Shown: positions 28,913-37,683, counted from the first letter of the stretch. The stretch is DNA of 50,197 bases from Deltaproteobacteria bacterium (GCA_024275145.1 JAJRZR010000028.1:1-50197), one strand, 5' to 3'. The notes: generated from the letters alone by a model not told the origin. Made by a program: numbers and translations.

Positions 28913-30610
28913 ATGGGTAAAAGAATAGTGGTAATAGGTGGAGTGGCCTGCGGCCCCAAGGCCGCGGCAAGGGTGAAGCGTCTCGATCCAGAGGCGGAGG
29001 TCACGGTAATTGAAAAGGGGGACGAGATCTCCTATGGGGCCTGCGGACTTCCCTTTTACCTCGAGGGGGAGATTAGTGACGTTGGTGAACTTACCACAAC
29101 CCCGGTGGGCGTACCAAGGGACGTAAATTTTTTTAGGGCAGTGAAGGGGGTGGAGGTAAAAACCGGTACGGAAGCGGTTTCCATAGACAGGCAAAAGAGG
29201 ATCGTCAAGGCCAGGCGGCTGGTTGATGGCATGGAGGAATCGTTACCCTATGACAAGCTGGTGATAGCAACCGGCAGCACCCCGGTGCGGCCTCCTATAC
29301 CAGGTATCGATGCGGCAGGCATACACTGTCTCAAGACCCTGGAGGATGGCAGGGCTATCAGGGGGGCCATGGAGGGTTCTTCCACCAAGAAGGCCGTAAT
29401 CGTGGGCGGTGGACTTATAGGTCTCGAATGCGTGGAACCCCTTGTAAAGGGGGGATTTGAGGTCCACGTAGTGGAGAAGCTCCCTTGGCTCCTGCCGGCC
29501 TTGTTGGATGAGGAAATGGCAATACACCTTGAAAAGCACCTGCTATCAAAGGGTGTCATGGTGCATTGCGGGGACGGGGTGGCCAGCTTCGATGCGGATG
29601 GGAACGGACGGGTTGCACGTGTGGTCACAGAAAAGACCTCCATAGAGGCAGACCTGGTAATACTGGCGATCGGGGTAAGGCCTGAGATAAAACTTGCACA
29701 GGAGGCTGGTCTGGAGGTGGGTAAGGCAGGGATAGTCGTGGATAAACACCTGCGGACCTCCGATCCGGATATCTATGCCGGCGGGGATTGTGTGGCCTCG
29801 TATAACATGGTCACGGGACAACCCGTGTACGCCCCGATGGGATCCGTTGCAAACAAACATGGCCGGGTAATCGGTAACAACCTTGCTGGCTGGGATAGCA
29901 CATTCAGCGGTGTGTGTGGCACAGGGATATGCAGGATAATGGGGTTCAACGTGGCAAGGACCGGCCTTACACAGCGGGATGCGGAGTCGCAGGGCCTTTC
30001 CGTGGTTTCAGCCTTGAACCCCGGGCCTGACAGGCCTCATTACATGGAAGGCAGCAAGCTCATCCATGTAAAACTTGTCGCTGAATCATATTCCGGGCGG
30101 GTATTGGGGGTACAGATCCTGGGGCCGGGAGAGGTCATGTCAAGGGTGGATACTGTAGCGACCCTCATAAAGGCAGGTGGCACGGTAGACGATCTGGCGG
30201 ACGTGGATATGGCCTATGCCCCACCGTTTTCTCCAGCGGTCGACAACGTGATAGTAGCAGCCAATATTATACAGAACAAGATGGACAGGGTGGCACGTTC
30301 CTATTCCCCGGCCCAGGTCAAGAAAAAGCTTGAGGCCGGGGAGGATTTCATACTGCTCGATGTGCGGACCCCGAAAGAGGTTGAGGCCATGAGCCTTCCG
30401 TATGAAAATATCGTCTATATTCCCCTGGGAAAGTTGAGGGAAAGGGCAGATGAGCTTCCCAGGGACAGGGAGATAATCTGCCTGTGCAAGATATCGCTCA
30501 GGGGATACGAGGCTGAAAGGATACTGGTGGGCAAGGGCTTTGATCCACAGCTGACCAGTTTTCTCGATGGTGGTATCGTGGCCTGGCCCTATGAAAAGAA
30601 CGTAAAATGA
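28913..30610 (+). CDS. CoA-disulfide reductase-like flavoprotein fused to rhodanese domain
   Basis: The 565-residue product has an FAD/NAD(P)H disulfide-oxidoreductase module (about 1-445) and a C-terminal rhodanese domain (about 460-560). FAD motif IVVIGGVACGPKAAAR, NAD motif AVIVGGGLIGLE and the single redox-active Cys44 in YGACGLPFY mark the CoADR/Npsr type, which reduces CoA-disulfide, CoA-persulfide or polysulfide. The rhodanese loop keeps a cysteine (Cys525 in CLCKISLRG). Such fusions handle sulfane sulfur in anaerobes. It is transcribed divergently from the ORP-like operon. AGGAGG lies about 7 bases before the ATG. Confidence 0.9.
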   Translation: MGKRIVVIGGVACGPKAAARVKRLDPEAEVTVIEKGDEISYGACGLPFYLEGEISDVGELTTTPVGVPRDVNFFRAVKGVEVKTGTEAVSIDRQKRIVKARRLVDGMEESLPYDKLVIATGSTPVRPPIPGIDAAGIHCLKTLEDGRAIRGAMEGSSTKKAVIVGGGLIGLECVEPLVKGGFEVHVVEKLPWLLPALLDEEMAIHLEKHLLSKGVMVHCGDGVASFDADGNGRVARVVTEKTSIEADLVILAIGVRPEIKLAQEAGLEVGKAGIVVDKHLRTSDPDIYAGGDCVASYNMVTGQPVYAPMGSVANKHGRVIGNNLAGWDSTFSGVCGTGICRIMGFNVARTGLTQRDAESQGLSVVSALNPGPDRPHYMEGSKLIHVKLVAESYSGRVLGVQILGPGEVMSRVDTVATLIKAGGTVDDLADVDMAYAPPFSPAVDNVIVAANIIQNKMDRVARSYSPAQVKKKLEAGEDFILLDVRTPKEVEAMSLPYENIVYIPLGKLRERADELPRDREIICLCKISLRGYEAERILVGKGFDPQLTSFLDGGIVAWPYEKNVK

Positions 30611-30929
30611 TCATGTTCATCCCGGGTTATGCACTTCAAACGAAATCATCCAACATTTGAAGCCACAAGGTGCCCGCAATTTTGCCGAATTTGCTGCGTT
30701 GTCGGCTACTTGAAGTACACAAGTACGTCAGCGTGTCCTTCCGCCTTGCATCTTCGACAAACTTGCCAGCTGCATAATCCGGGTTCATATGATGCCGCCC
30801 CCAATGATGCGTAAGATTACAGTCCAGGGGGGCAGGATTTGGGCGCTGTACGGCAAAAAACAGGGGATGTTTCCTTTACAAGCCTTCACAGGGTACTTTG
30901 AGTACAGGTAGGTATATTTTTTGTAACCA
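30611..30929. other. Intergenic region carrying an R1 repeat element
   Basis: About half of this 319-base gap is the R1 element at 30621-30783. Short open frames across it translate the repeat and are not considered genes. Nothing else is recognisable in the rest. Confidence 0.6.
30616..30788 (+). repeat. R1 MITE-like element with TIRs and 5-bp target duplication
   Basis: The element (30621-30783, 163 bp) begins CCCGGGTTATGCA and ends with its inverted counterpart TGCATAATCCGGG. It is flanked on both sides by TTCAT (30616-30620 and 30784-30788), consistent with a 5-base target duplication. Inside lie the inverted segments TTTTGCCGAA and TTCGACAAA. It carries no gene. Related copies occur at 36856-37022 and 46194-46358, with fragments elsewhere. 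Confidence 0.75.
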
Positions 30930-32288
30930 CTATCTGGCATCTGCCATGCCCTGTGAAGGCTCCAGGGACAGGCTGTGATCGATCAACCACTGGACGGCCT
31001 CTGTCCTCCGTCTTTTCGTGAAGCCGGATGCCCGCGGCGTTTTTGTTCCATGTAATATGCGAACAGGACGGGAGGTAGCCCTTTCATGTGTGCCCTTATG
31101 TGGACGATTTCTATGCCGTTTCTTTGAAGCCCGTCTATTCCCAGGCTGCAAAGCACGATTCTCCCACCTCGACACCTCTTCCTGGTCCCTTGGGACCGGT
31201 ATGGGTAAAAGGCCGGCAAGCAGCCCGGCGGCCAGGCACCAGTCCAGGTCGAGGCCAGGCAGCCCGGCAAGGGTGGCGTCCTCCTCAAGAAGTGACTCGG
31301 GCGCGGCCATGAGCCTTGAAATCTCAGGATCCTTGAGCCTGCCAAGGTCTATGTCATGCGGTCCTGTCACCAGTGCCTTGAAGTAGGCCCCTCTGGCCCA
31401 CCCGGTCCCTGTGCTCTGTCAGAAAATAGATGTTATCGGCTACCGCTTGCCCCTTTTTCTCTTCCATGTCCTGGCGAATAGCATGGGCATCCTGTGCAGC
31501 GTCGAGCAGTCCCTGGTTCCTTCTTATCTCTCTTTTCAGCCCCTGTATTCGCAAACGAAGTTCATCCGGATCGCTATAGCCAGCAAGGTCAGGAGGCTCT
31601 ACGGCCGAAAATGCCAAACGATAGCCGTTGCCCGAGAACCTGTCATCTTCTATCCTGGCGGACAGATGGGTCAATTCGTTCCGCAGGCCCTCCGGTTCCT
31701 TTAGTTCGAGCCCGCCCTCGCCAAATGGTAGCCCCATGAGGTCCGGGTTGAGGAAGATACCCGCAAGAGCTTCCGTATCAAACCATTCTTTGAGCCTGGA
31801 GAAGGCCAGATTGTCCAGTCCCAGAAGCCTGGCCTCCAGGTGTGAAAGTTCCCGTTTCTTCCTGGTGATCCGTTTTTTATAGATCTCTGGGGATTCTTCA
31901 GACGCACCCTTGAGCCTTGCCGCCGCTTCCTCTATCTGCCTTTTCGTCAAGACGTCCGCTATACGTGAAGCGTTCGAAGTCGTACCCCTTAAGTGGTCCA
32001 GGGCCGTGAACGCCAAGCATCTGGAAGCCGGTAGGTGCCCGGAGTTCGAAGAGGATGTAGCTGTTGGGATCGGGAAGATAGTAACGGCGTGTTTCCTCCA
32101 TGGATCTTGAGAAATGCATCCCCCTCTGTACAGTCTATATACAGAAATTGTAGCGCGGCGATAAGCGAGGTTTTCCCAACGTTGTTTGGCCCTACAAGGT
32201 GTAATGGGACGTCGATTTCGACCTCAGCATAGTCGTATTTGCCTGAATGCAACAGGACAAGGCGAATTGGCCCATTCAGGATTTCCAC
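30930..32288 (-). pseudogene. Decayed P-loop (SMC/AAA-like) ATPase gene, at least four frameshifts
   Basis: Coding-like sequence runs through changing frames. It starts at 32288 with EILNGPIRLVLLHSGKYDYAE and a P-loop (LVGPNNVGKTSLIAALQF). It shifts near a run of five G (32120-32124) to MHFSRSMEETRRYY...SYILFEL. Near 32000 it shifts again into a coiled-coil frame (ending about 31390), then to AYFKALVTGPHDIDLG...LDLDWCLAAGLLAGLLP (to about 31170), then to RIVLCSLGIDGLQ...FAYYMEQKRRG. Repaired, it would encode about 430-450 residues. The P-loop region resembles condensin/Mks-like or RecN/SbcC-like ATPases. The gene upstream is MksE-like and the two reading frames would have overlapped by 13 bases, so this was an operon. 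Nearby genes are intact, which favours true decay over poor sequence. Confidence 0.72.
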
Positions 32289-32757
32289 GATGCCTCCCGC
32301 TGTGCTACATCGGCTCCCTCATTCCCGCCGATGCCGTCTTCATCCATTTCGAGTACCTGGTGGCAGAGATCGACGAACCTGAGCACAGGGGGATTGAAGG
32401 AAAAGGTGTCTGCCCGGCCCGTTTGGCAAAGCCAAAACGTTCTAGGTTCCTGACAATGTCCATCAACCCAGTCATGCCTGACACGCCAGCCTCCTCCATA
32501 TACTTCCTGTAACGTTCCACCTGCAGGTAGGGTAGGGCAGACAAGCTGAATTTTCTGGTCATGAGGGACTCCTCCACCACCTTTCCGCGGTCTGAGAGCC
32601 ATTCCACCAGTATAAACATGAATACGGCCATCCTCTCGCTCCTGTCACTAAGGCTGCCCATGCCGTGGAAATAGTAAAAGCCCCTCGGGTGGCTCTCAAG
32701 CCTGAAACCTAGTCTGGAGAAAAGCCCTTGGAGGATTTCCAGATTGTCCCTGAGCAC
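32276..32757 (-). pseudogene. MksE-like condensin accessory gene, frameshifted and probably 5'-truncated
   Basis: The first frame (GTG 32757) encodes LRDNLEILQGLFSRLGFRLESHP...MAVFMFILVEWLSDRGK, with winged-helix-like content as in MksE/JetB proteins. It continues to NLERFGFAKRAG. The expected C-terminus then appears in the -1 frame as DTFSFNPPVLRFVDLCHQVLE and ends at 32276, so one base has been lost near 32421-32431 (GGGCCGGGC). The repaired length of about 160 residues is short for the family, and the coding frame runs upstream to the end of the methyltransferase gene, so the N-terminus may have been lost. No kleisin (MksF/JetA) or JetD gene is present. Confidence 0.68.
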
Positions 32758-32788
32758 CCATGAAAGGCGGTGGGTGGATTTACGGTAT

Positions 32789-33538
32789 CTATTGACGTGC
32801 GTTCTCCAGTTTCTTTCTCTCGGCCTGTTTCTTCACCAGGAGCAGGGTAAAATAAGATGGCTTGTCACCATCCCAATTTTCTATGTCCCAGGTAATGCTT
32901 TCGTCGGGCAGGCCGCAGTGGCGGACGGCCACGCAATTTTTTAGCAGGGATCTTTCCTTCAGTACCTCGACTATCGACTGGAAACGGCGGTATGCCTTTA
33001 GTACGACTATATTATCTGCGGTCTTCAGTATGCCTTCGATCTCCTGCCCGCCCCTGGCACCAGAACAGATGGCCAGGGATTGTTCCCCCTCGGCCAGGGG
33101 TAACACAAGCCTTGCGGCAGCGGCCTGATAGGAGGTTATTCCAGGTATTACCTGGATCGGGATGGAGGGCTGCATCTCCCTGAGATGGCGTATGAGATAG
33201 GTAAACGTGGAATAGGTTGAGGGATCGCCAAGTGTAATGAATGCCGCAGGCTCGGGTCGGTTGAGTACGTCCAGTACCTCTTTTGAATTTTGCCGCCAGG
33301 CCAGTTCCAGTGTCTTCCTGTCGCGTTTCATGGGGAAGTAAAGCGGGATGATCCGGCTGTCCGGGCCGATATGGGGAGCGGCGATCCTTGCCGCCCAGCT
33401 TTCCCCAGCGCCGTTCGATGCGGCGGTGAATACAGTCCTTACGGATTTGAGTATCCTTTCCGCCTTGATGGTCAGAAGTTCCGGATCACCCGGGCCAACG
33501 CCTATTCCGTAGAGTGTACCTGTTTTTTGCGTGTCCAT
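32789..33538 (-). CDS. cbiL: Precorrin-2/cobalt-factor II C20-methyltransferase
   Basis: The 249-residue SAM-dependent tetrapyrrole methylase adds the C20 methyl group in cobalamin ring synthesis. It has the family start LYGIGVGPGDPELLTIKAERIL, FITLGDPSTYSTFTYL, IPGITSYQAAAARL and the late VVLKAYR segment. In an anaerobe the cobalt-early CbiL reaction is more likely than aerobic CobI, but sequence alone does not settle this. The ATG at 33538 (MDTQKTG) is preferred to a longer frame beginning at 33607 on homology. A BtuF-like gene lies upstream on the same strand, 157 bases away. Confidence 0.9.
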   Translation of the reverse strand: MDTQKTGTLYGIGVGPGDPELLTIKAERILKSVRTVFTAASNGAGESWAARIAAPHIGPDSRIIPLYFPMKRDRKTLELAWRQNSKEVLDVLNRPEPAAFITLGDPSTYSTFTYLIRHLREMQPSIPIQVIPGITSYQAAAARLVLPLAEGEQSLAICSGARGGQEIEGILKTADNIVVLKAYRRFQSIVEVLKERSLLKNCVAVRHCGLPDESITWDIENWDGDKPSYFTLLLVKKQAERKKLENARQ

Positions 33539-33695
33539 TATCCTGAAGTTGTGCAATTTGCCAGGCTTGCCGAATATACGAGTCGACTGTGCAGGCATAC
33601 GTACCATGGTGCCTCGATTGTCCGGCGGGACCCTGTGGACAGATATCAGAAGGTCATCCCAAGGCTCTCTTCTGAAAGGGTTATCCCGTGGGTAG

Positions 33696-34628
33696 TTAGG
33701 GGATCCTAGTCCCTGGCTTGCGCTGTATGCTCGATATGTACGTTGCGAGTTCCTCCACTGCCTGGACCGAACGGGGACCCGGCCTGGAGTACAGGAATTC
33801 CTTTACCATTAAAACGTGCTTGTTCCTGATGGCCCCTATGAGTCGAAAATTTGGCCTGCTATAGATGCCATGGCCGCTTTTGTTCATGGGGCCGGTCTGG
33901 ACGATATATATATCCGGATCATCCGCAAGGATCCTCTCAAAGCTGTATTTCACAAGGCGCTTGTTGACCTTGACTATATTTTCCCCGCCTGCCAGGCGTA
34001 TTATGTCGTTTACGATATTTTTTTGGCCAGCCGCTATTAGGCTGGGATAGCTCACCTCGAAAAACACCCTTGGTCTGAAACGGTTGCCCCTGACCATGGT
34101 TTTGATCCTGTCAAGGCGTTTCTTGATATGGTTTTCAAGAGTTCTGGCCGCCTCCCTGTCCCCGCAGAGTATGCCCAGCCTATCGATTTCTGAAAAAAGG
34201 CCCTCGAAGGTGTAGGGATGGAACGTTGCTACCGGGATCCCCCTTGCCCGTAGTTGCCGGACAGTTAGCAGGGCCTCGGCCCTGCTGGAGCCCTGGATCA
34301 CGAGGTCTGGTTTCAGCCCGATTATGAGTTCGATGTTTGGTCTCATGTGGGTGCCGACCTTGGGCTTGGACCTGACCTCGATCGGCCACCTGTCTCGCTT
34401 GGTGCATCCAACCAGCCTGGAGCAGAGCCCCATAGCGCATATGGTCTCGGTCAATCCACCGTAGAGGCTGATAATACGCATCGCCGGGTTTTTCAGCGTG
34501 ACCTTGGTGCCCGTATCGTCGACTATCGAGACAGATGCCCTGGCTTGTTGGCACGCAAGTAGAAGCAGCCCTGCAATAATGACGAGAAGGATGATGCGGA
34601 CAAAGCCGTCATCTTCAATAGGTGACAT
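33696..34628 (-). CDS. BtuF-like cobalamin/siderophore-type substrate-binding protein
   Basis: The 310-residue product is a class III periplasmic binding protein. A hydrophobic export signal (VRIILLVIIAGLLLLAC) ends in a plausible lipobox (LLAC, Cys26) but could equally be cut after ARA. The mature part starts SVSIVDDTGTKVTLKNPAMRIISL and has GLKPDLVIQGSS and DPDIYIVQTGP as in BtuF/FhuD relatives. Its neighbour in cobalamin synthesis suggests a corrinoid ligand (inference). No BtuC/BtuD gene is in the window. The ATG at 34628 is chosen because the signal peptide then has a normal n-region, with CAGGGA upstream; the frame is open to 34670. No cobalamin riboswitch was recognised upstream. Confidence 0.83.
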   Translation of the reverse strand: MSPIEDDGFVRIILLVIIAGLLLLACQQARASVSIVDDTGTKVTLKNPAMRIISLYGGLTETICAMGLCSRLVGCTKRDRWPIEVRSKPKVGTHMRPNIELIIGLKPDLVIQGSSRAEALLTVRQLRARGIPVATFHPYTFEGLFSEIDRLGILCGDREAARTLENHIKKRLDRIKTMVRGNRFRPRVFFEVSYPSLIAAGQKNIVNDIIRLAGGENIVKVNKRLVKYSFERILADDPDIYIVQTGPMNKSGHGIYSRPNFRLIGAIRNKHVLMVKEFLYSRPGPRSVQAVEELATYISSIQRKPGTRIP

Positions 34629-34698
34629 ACTATCCCTGGATATTCCTATAATCCTTTCTTTTCCCCTCATCGAAACCGGCCTGAATGGATGGCCGTGT

Positions 34699-34765
34699 CT
34701 TCATCCCAAATCTTCATGCGGTCCACACCCTTGACTCAGCACCCCCGGACATGAAAAATCCAGCC
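34699..34765 (-). repeat. R2 intergenic repeat copy
   Basis: Read on the minus strand, GGCTGGATTTTTCATGTCCG continues to CATGAAGATTTGGGATGA and lines up with the copy at 37621-37683. Confidence 0.55.
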
Positions 34766-34780
34766 CTAGTACCAAGACCC

Positions 34781-34828
34781 TTCCGCCTTGAATCTTTGCC
34801 AGACTTGTGGAGCTGGATAATCCGAATT
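34781..34828 (+). repeat. R1 element fragment (right end)
   Basis: TTCCGCCTTGAATCTTTGCC, then AGCTGGATAATCCGAATTC, aligns with the right 48 bases of the 30621-30783 element. Only this end is recognisable. Confidence 0.55.
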
Positions 34829-34865
34829 CTTGCTCTGAGACACCGCAAGGTGTACGGAGGAGGGT

Positions 34866-36635
34866 TTACTTTGGGATACCCTTGGGCACCTCCACCAGGC
34901 AAGAGCTTATGAAGCGTCCGTCTATCTCTTCCGTATCAGGCAGTGAATGCAACTCCTCATAAAGGAATGACAAGGCTTCAAGAAGTTTCTGCCTGAATGC
35001 ATCCTGTCTTCTCTGGCTAGGCAAGGCAGTGGTCAATTTTTCCACGGCTCGTTCAAGGAACTTCAATGCCTCTGGCGAACGGCAGACATCGTTAGAGTTT
35101 CTGCCCCCGAACGCAAAATGTTTTTCCAGGATTTCCTTCAAGTGAGGCAGGGCTTTTTGATCAATGGAGTGTACCGTAAGATCCTTACCCAGTAAAGAGT
35201 TGGCGATAGCCGTGGTCAGGCCGTGAAGCCATGTGAATTCCCCATGGGTCAAAAAATTCGTGTTCTTCCAATCGAGGCTATCCTCCCATGAACGCCAGCC
35301 AGGCACTATATTTTCCATAATTTCTTTGAGTATCGCGGCATCTGCCAGGCCTCGTTGACAGTTTCGCAATTCTTCGAGGCTGGAAAATGGCCTGAACCTG
35401 CCTTGGCGATTGTCCCAATACATGGCCCTTTCAAGAAAGAGCCCCTGGATCAGAAGCGAAGTCGGTTCGGGCATCATGCCGATTGTGCCCTTGTCAGGGA
35501 AGATGGCCTCGGCCATGGCTACGACCTTTTTGATGGCCTGGTTCCCGGTTCGTATTATATCCTCCACCACGGTTGAGCCGAGTATATCGGCAGGGCCGCC
35601 CATACCGTCACTGCAAAGCAGTTCCAGCCCCAGGTTGCACAGGCTGGCTGCCTTCGTAAGTGCCCCCTTGAGGGCATCAGGATCATCCATGTCTACGAGA
35701 TCGGCCATTATTATCTTGTTGCTGGCCCCGATCCACTCCAATACCACCCTTTCCATTTTCAGTGCACCGGATAGTTCCTCAATGGCCTTGCGCAGGCAGG
35801 GATATGTACCCATGTAAAGGGTGGGAACAAAGGCCGGCATTTCCTCGTCCATGGATGTGCTTGCTCTCGGGTAACCTTTGACCGAGCGTACCCTGCCCCC
35901 TGGTACCGGGGCATAGATATCTAGGGAATCGTAATAATCAGGCACTCCTCGGTCGTTTAGCCGGCCCTTGCGAAGCCGTTGGGCCCCTTCGAGATCTGCG
36001 GTCCGGGTCTCCCACAGAATACTTTCCATAGTATCCCTGTAGAGGCCTGGTGAAAGATCGAGTATCTTCATAAGCAACCGGGCTATTAGGGGTTGAAGCT
36101 TCTCGTTCTTGAACTGGAAGAAATAGGTATCATCCAGTGTAAAACCTGGAAGAAGGTCCTTTGCCTCCTGGACGTCCATTTCGTCAGGCCTCTTTACTAC
36201 GTGTACAAAGGGCCTAAGCAGGGAAGGCAAAAGATACTCGTCTCTGCGTGAAATCCATGCGCACCAGCCAGATACCACCTCTTCACCGGTTTCGAAGAGG
36301 ATGAGAAGCCATGCGGCTATCTTGTCTGGCCTTAGTTCTGCTTTCAGCCACCAGTCGAGATCAAAGATGAATTGTAGTTGTTCCGCGGAAGCCAGCCTGA
36401 GAATATGTGTTGCATCCCTTGGTCCAACGGCCTTGATTGTCCAGAAGAGTTCCTCCACTGGCAATGCCCGTACCACCTGTCTTGCATTTTCTGACAGGAT
36501 TATTATTTCCTGTCGTTTTTCCCATGGAGCCAGTAGGACCAACGATATCTGGTCAGCCAGCGCAAGGCGATTCATGCGCCTTTCAGCCTGATCTTTGGGA
36601 AGGGAAAGTATCAGATCGTATGTTAGCTCGCTCAA
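34866..36635 (-). CDS. DUF6178 family protein
   Basis: The 589-residue, mostly helical protein resembles the DUF6178 family found in Desulfobacterota. Recognisable parts include LILSLPKDQAERRMNRLAL, PVEELFWTIKAVGPRDATHIL, FIFDLDWWLKAELRPDKIAAWLL (quoted in part) and EDSLDWKNTNFLTHGEF. There is no signal peptide, no clear membrane span and no catalytic motif I can identify; function is unknown to me. The TTG at 36635 is taken as start because AAGGAG lies 8 bases before it; the frame extends to an ATG at 36752 but that part lacks a ribosome-binding site and is not family-like. It is flanked on both sides by repeat DNA. Confidence 0.8.
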   Translation of the reverse strand: MSELTYDLILSLPKDQAERRMNRLALADQISLVLLAPWEKRQEIIILSENARQVVRALPVEELFWTIKAVGPRDATHILRLASAEQLQFIFDLDWWLKAELRPDKIAAWLLILFETGEEVVSGWCAWISRRDEYLLPSLLRPFVHVVKRPDEMDVQEAKDLLPGFTLDDTYFFQFKNEKLQPLIARLLMKILDLSPGLYRDTMESILWETRTADLEGAQRLRKGRLNDRGVPDYYDSLDIYAPVPGGRVRSVKGYPRASTSMDEEMPAFVPTLYMGTYPCLRKAIEELSGALKMERVVLEWIGASNKIIMADLVDMDDPDALKGALTKAASLCNLGLELLCSDGMGGPADILGSTVVEDIIRTGNQAIKKVVAMAEAIFPDKGTIGMMPEPTSLLIQGLFLERAMYWDNRQGRFRPFSSLEELRNCQRGLADAAILKEIMENIVPGWRSWEDSLDWKNTNFLTHGEFTWLHGLTTAIANSLLGKDLTVHSIDQKALPHLKEILEKHFAFGGRNSNDVCRSPEALKFLERAVEKLTTALPSQRRQDAFRQKLLEALSFLYEELHSLPDTEEIDGRFISSCLVEVPKGIPK

Positions 36636-36851
36636 GTATGTTCTCCTTGTTTCCGATAAAATATTAGGTAAGTGTTTGCCAGGAAAGTGCGTCTTTATCA
36701 GGGCCGTGTCCTCGTGTTTGAGGGGGCTCGGTTGCCGGCCACAGGGTACCATGAAAATACGGTCCGGTGCGGGCGGTGTTTTACAGAATTACGTATTTAC
36801 TTGTCAAACCGCAATCTTTTGTCAATTGTCGAGGATAGATCGTTTGTTCGT

Positions 36852-37026
36852 TGAACCCGGATTATGTAGCTCACAAGTTTGCCGAAGATGCAAGGCGGAG
36901 GACATGCAGACGTACTCGTGTATTTCAAATAACCGACAACGCAGCAAATTCGGCAAAATCGCGAGCCCCTTGCGGCTTCAAATGTTGGATGATTTCGTTG
37001 AGAAGTTGATGTACCTTTTGGGTGAA
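36852..37026 (-). repeat. R1 MITE-like element, second full-length copy
   Basis: On the minus strand this is a close relative of the 30621-30783 element: CCCGGATTATGTAGCTC at 36856 corresponds to its right end, and the segments TTTGCCGAA (36879-36887) and TTCGGCAAA are inverted copies of each other. The other terminus (about 37000-37022) is degraded to ACCTTTTGGG. TGAA flanks both sides (36852-36855 and 37023-37026), a possible target duplication. Confidence 0.68.
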
Positions 37027-37183
37027 CCGAAGAGGATGCCGATTTGCTTATAACCTCTTGTAATTTTAACGAAATCCTGTTTATCCAGCATTTGGAGCGC
37101 ATAATTTGAATTGAAAACAGGTAATCGATACAGGGTATGCAAATCAAGGTAAAAGGTGCACAGGTACATCTTCCTTGTCTTCA

Positions 37184-37240
37184 ACCCGGATCATGCAGCT
37201 CATAAGTTTACTTTACCAAAGATGCAACAAGTCGGGAGAT
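37184..37240 (-). repeat. R1 element, degraded partial copy
   Basis: ACCCGGATCATGCAGCTCAT followed by AAGTTTACTTTACCAAAGATGCAA matches one terminus of R1 with an insertion; similarity fades after about 37240. Confidence 0.5.
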
Positions 37241-37620
37241 ACACGCCACGTGATCGCATGCAGCAAAAGTTGTCTTTCAGTGTCTAAGCTTTATGCCCGC
37301 CTGCTTTGGTTAAATCCTGCCAGATATCAATTGCTTGGTCGATGGGGAGCCGAGGTGCACAAGCAACGATAAAATAACGGCCCTGAGCCTGGATGTATTT
37401 TTATTGTAATTATGATAGATAGCATTGCTAAGCAATTATTGGGGTTATGCCGTTAAGAAGATAACAGCTCCGGATTTGGGGCTCAAACCCGGATCATCGA
37501 GGGATAACCGATCATAGGGTTAGTGCTGTGAAGATTGTGAAAAGTTTCTGACTCGCATACAGTCGCAGGGTATAGAGAATTTAGAGTGTATAATTTAGCG
37601 TGAAAATGCATCCCCATCAA

Positions 37621-37683
37621 GGCTGTATTTTCATGTCCGGGGCACCTGTGCGAGGGTCGGGTAACCATGAAGGTTTGGGATTG
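37621..37683 (+). repeat. R2 intergenic repeat copy
   Basis: GGCTGTATTTTCATGTCCGG, then CCTGTGCGAGGGTCGGG and AAGGTTTGGG. The 5' side adds a potential hairpin (TGAAAATGCA against TGTATTTTCA). Confidence 0.6.

Noticed and set aside
30629-30814. Open frame of 61 codons, with relatives at 36797-37147 and 46168-46353
   Set aside because: It translates the R1 repeat, which is non-coding by its TIR structure; there is no ribosome-binding site and the peptide arises on whichever strand the repeat lies.
34629-34865. Cobalamin riboswitch upstream of the BtuF-like gene
   Set aside because: No B12-box-like conserved segment could be found; the gap holds R1 and R2 repeat pieces instead.
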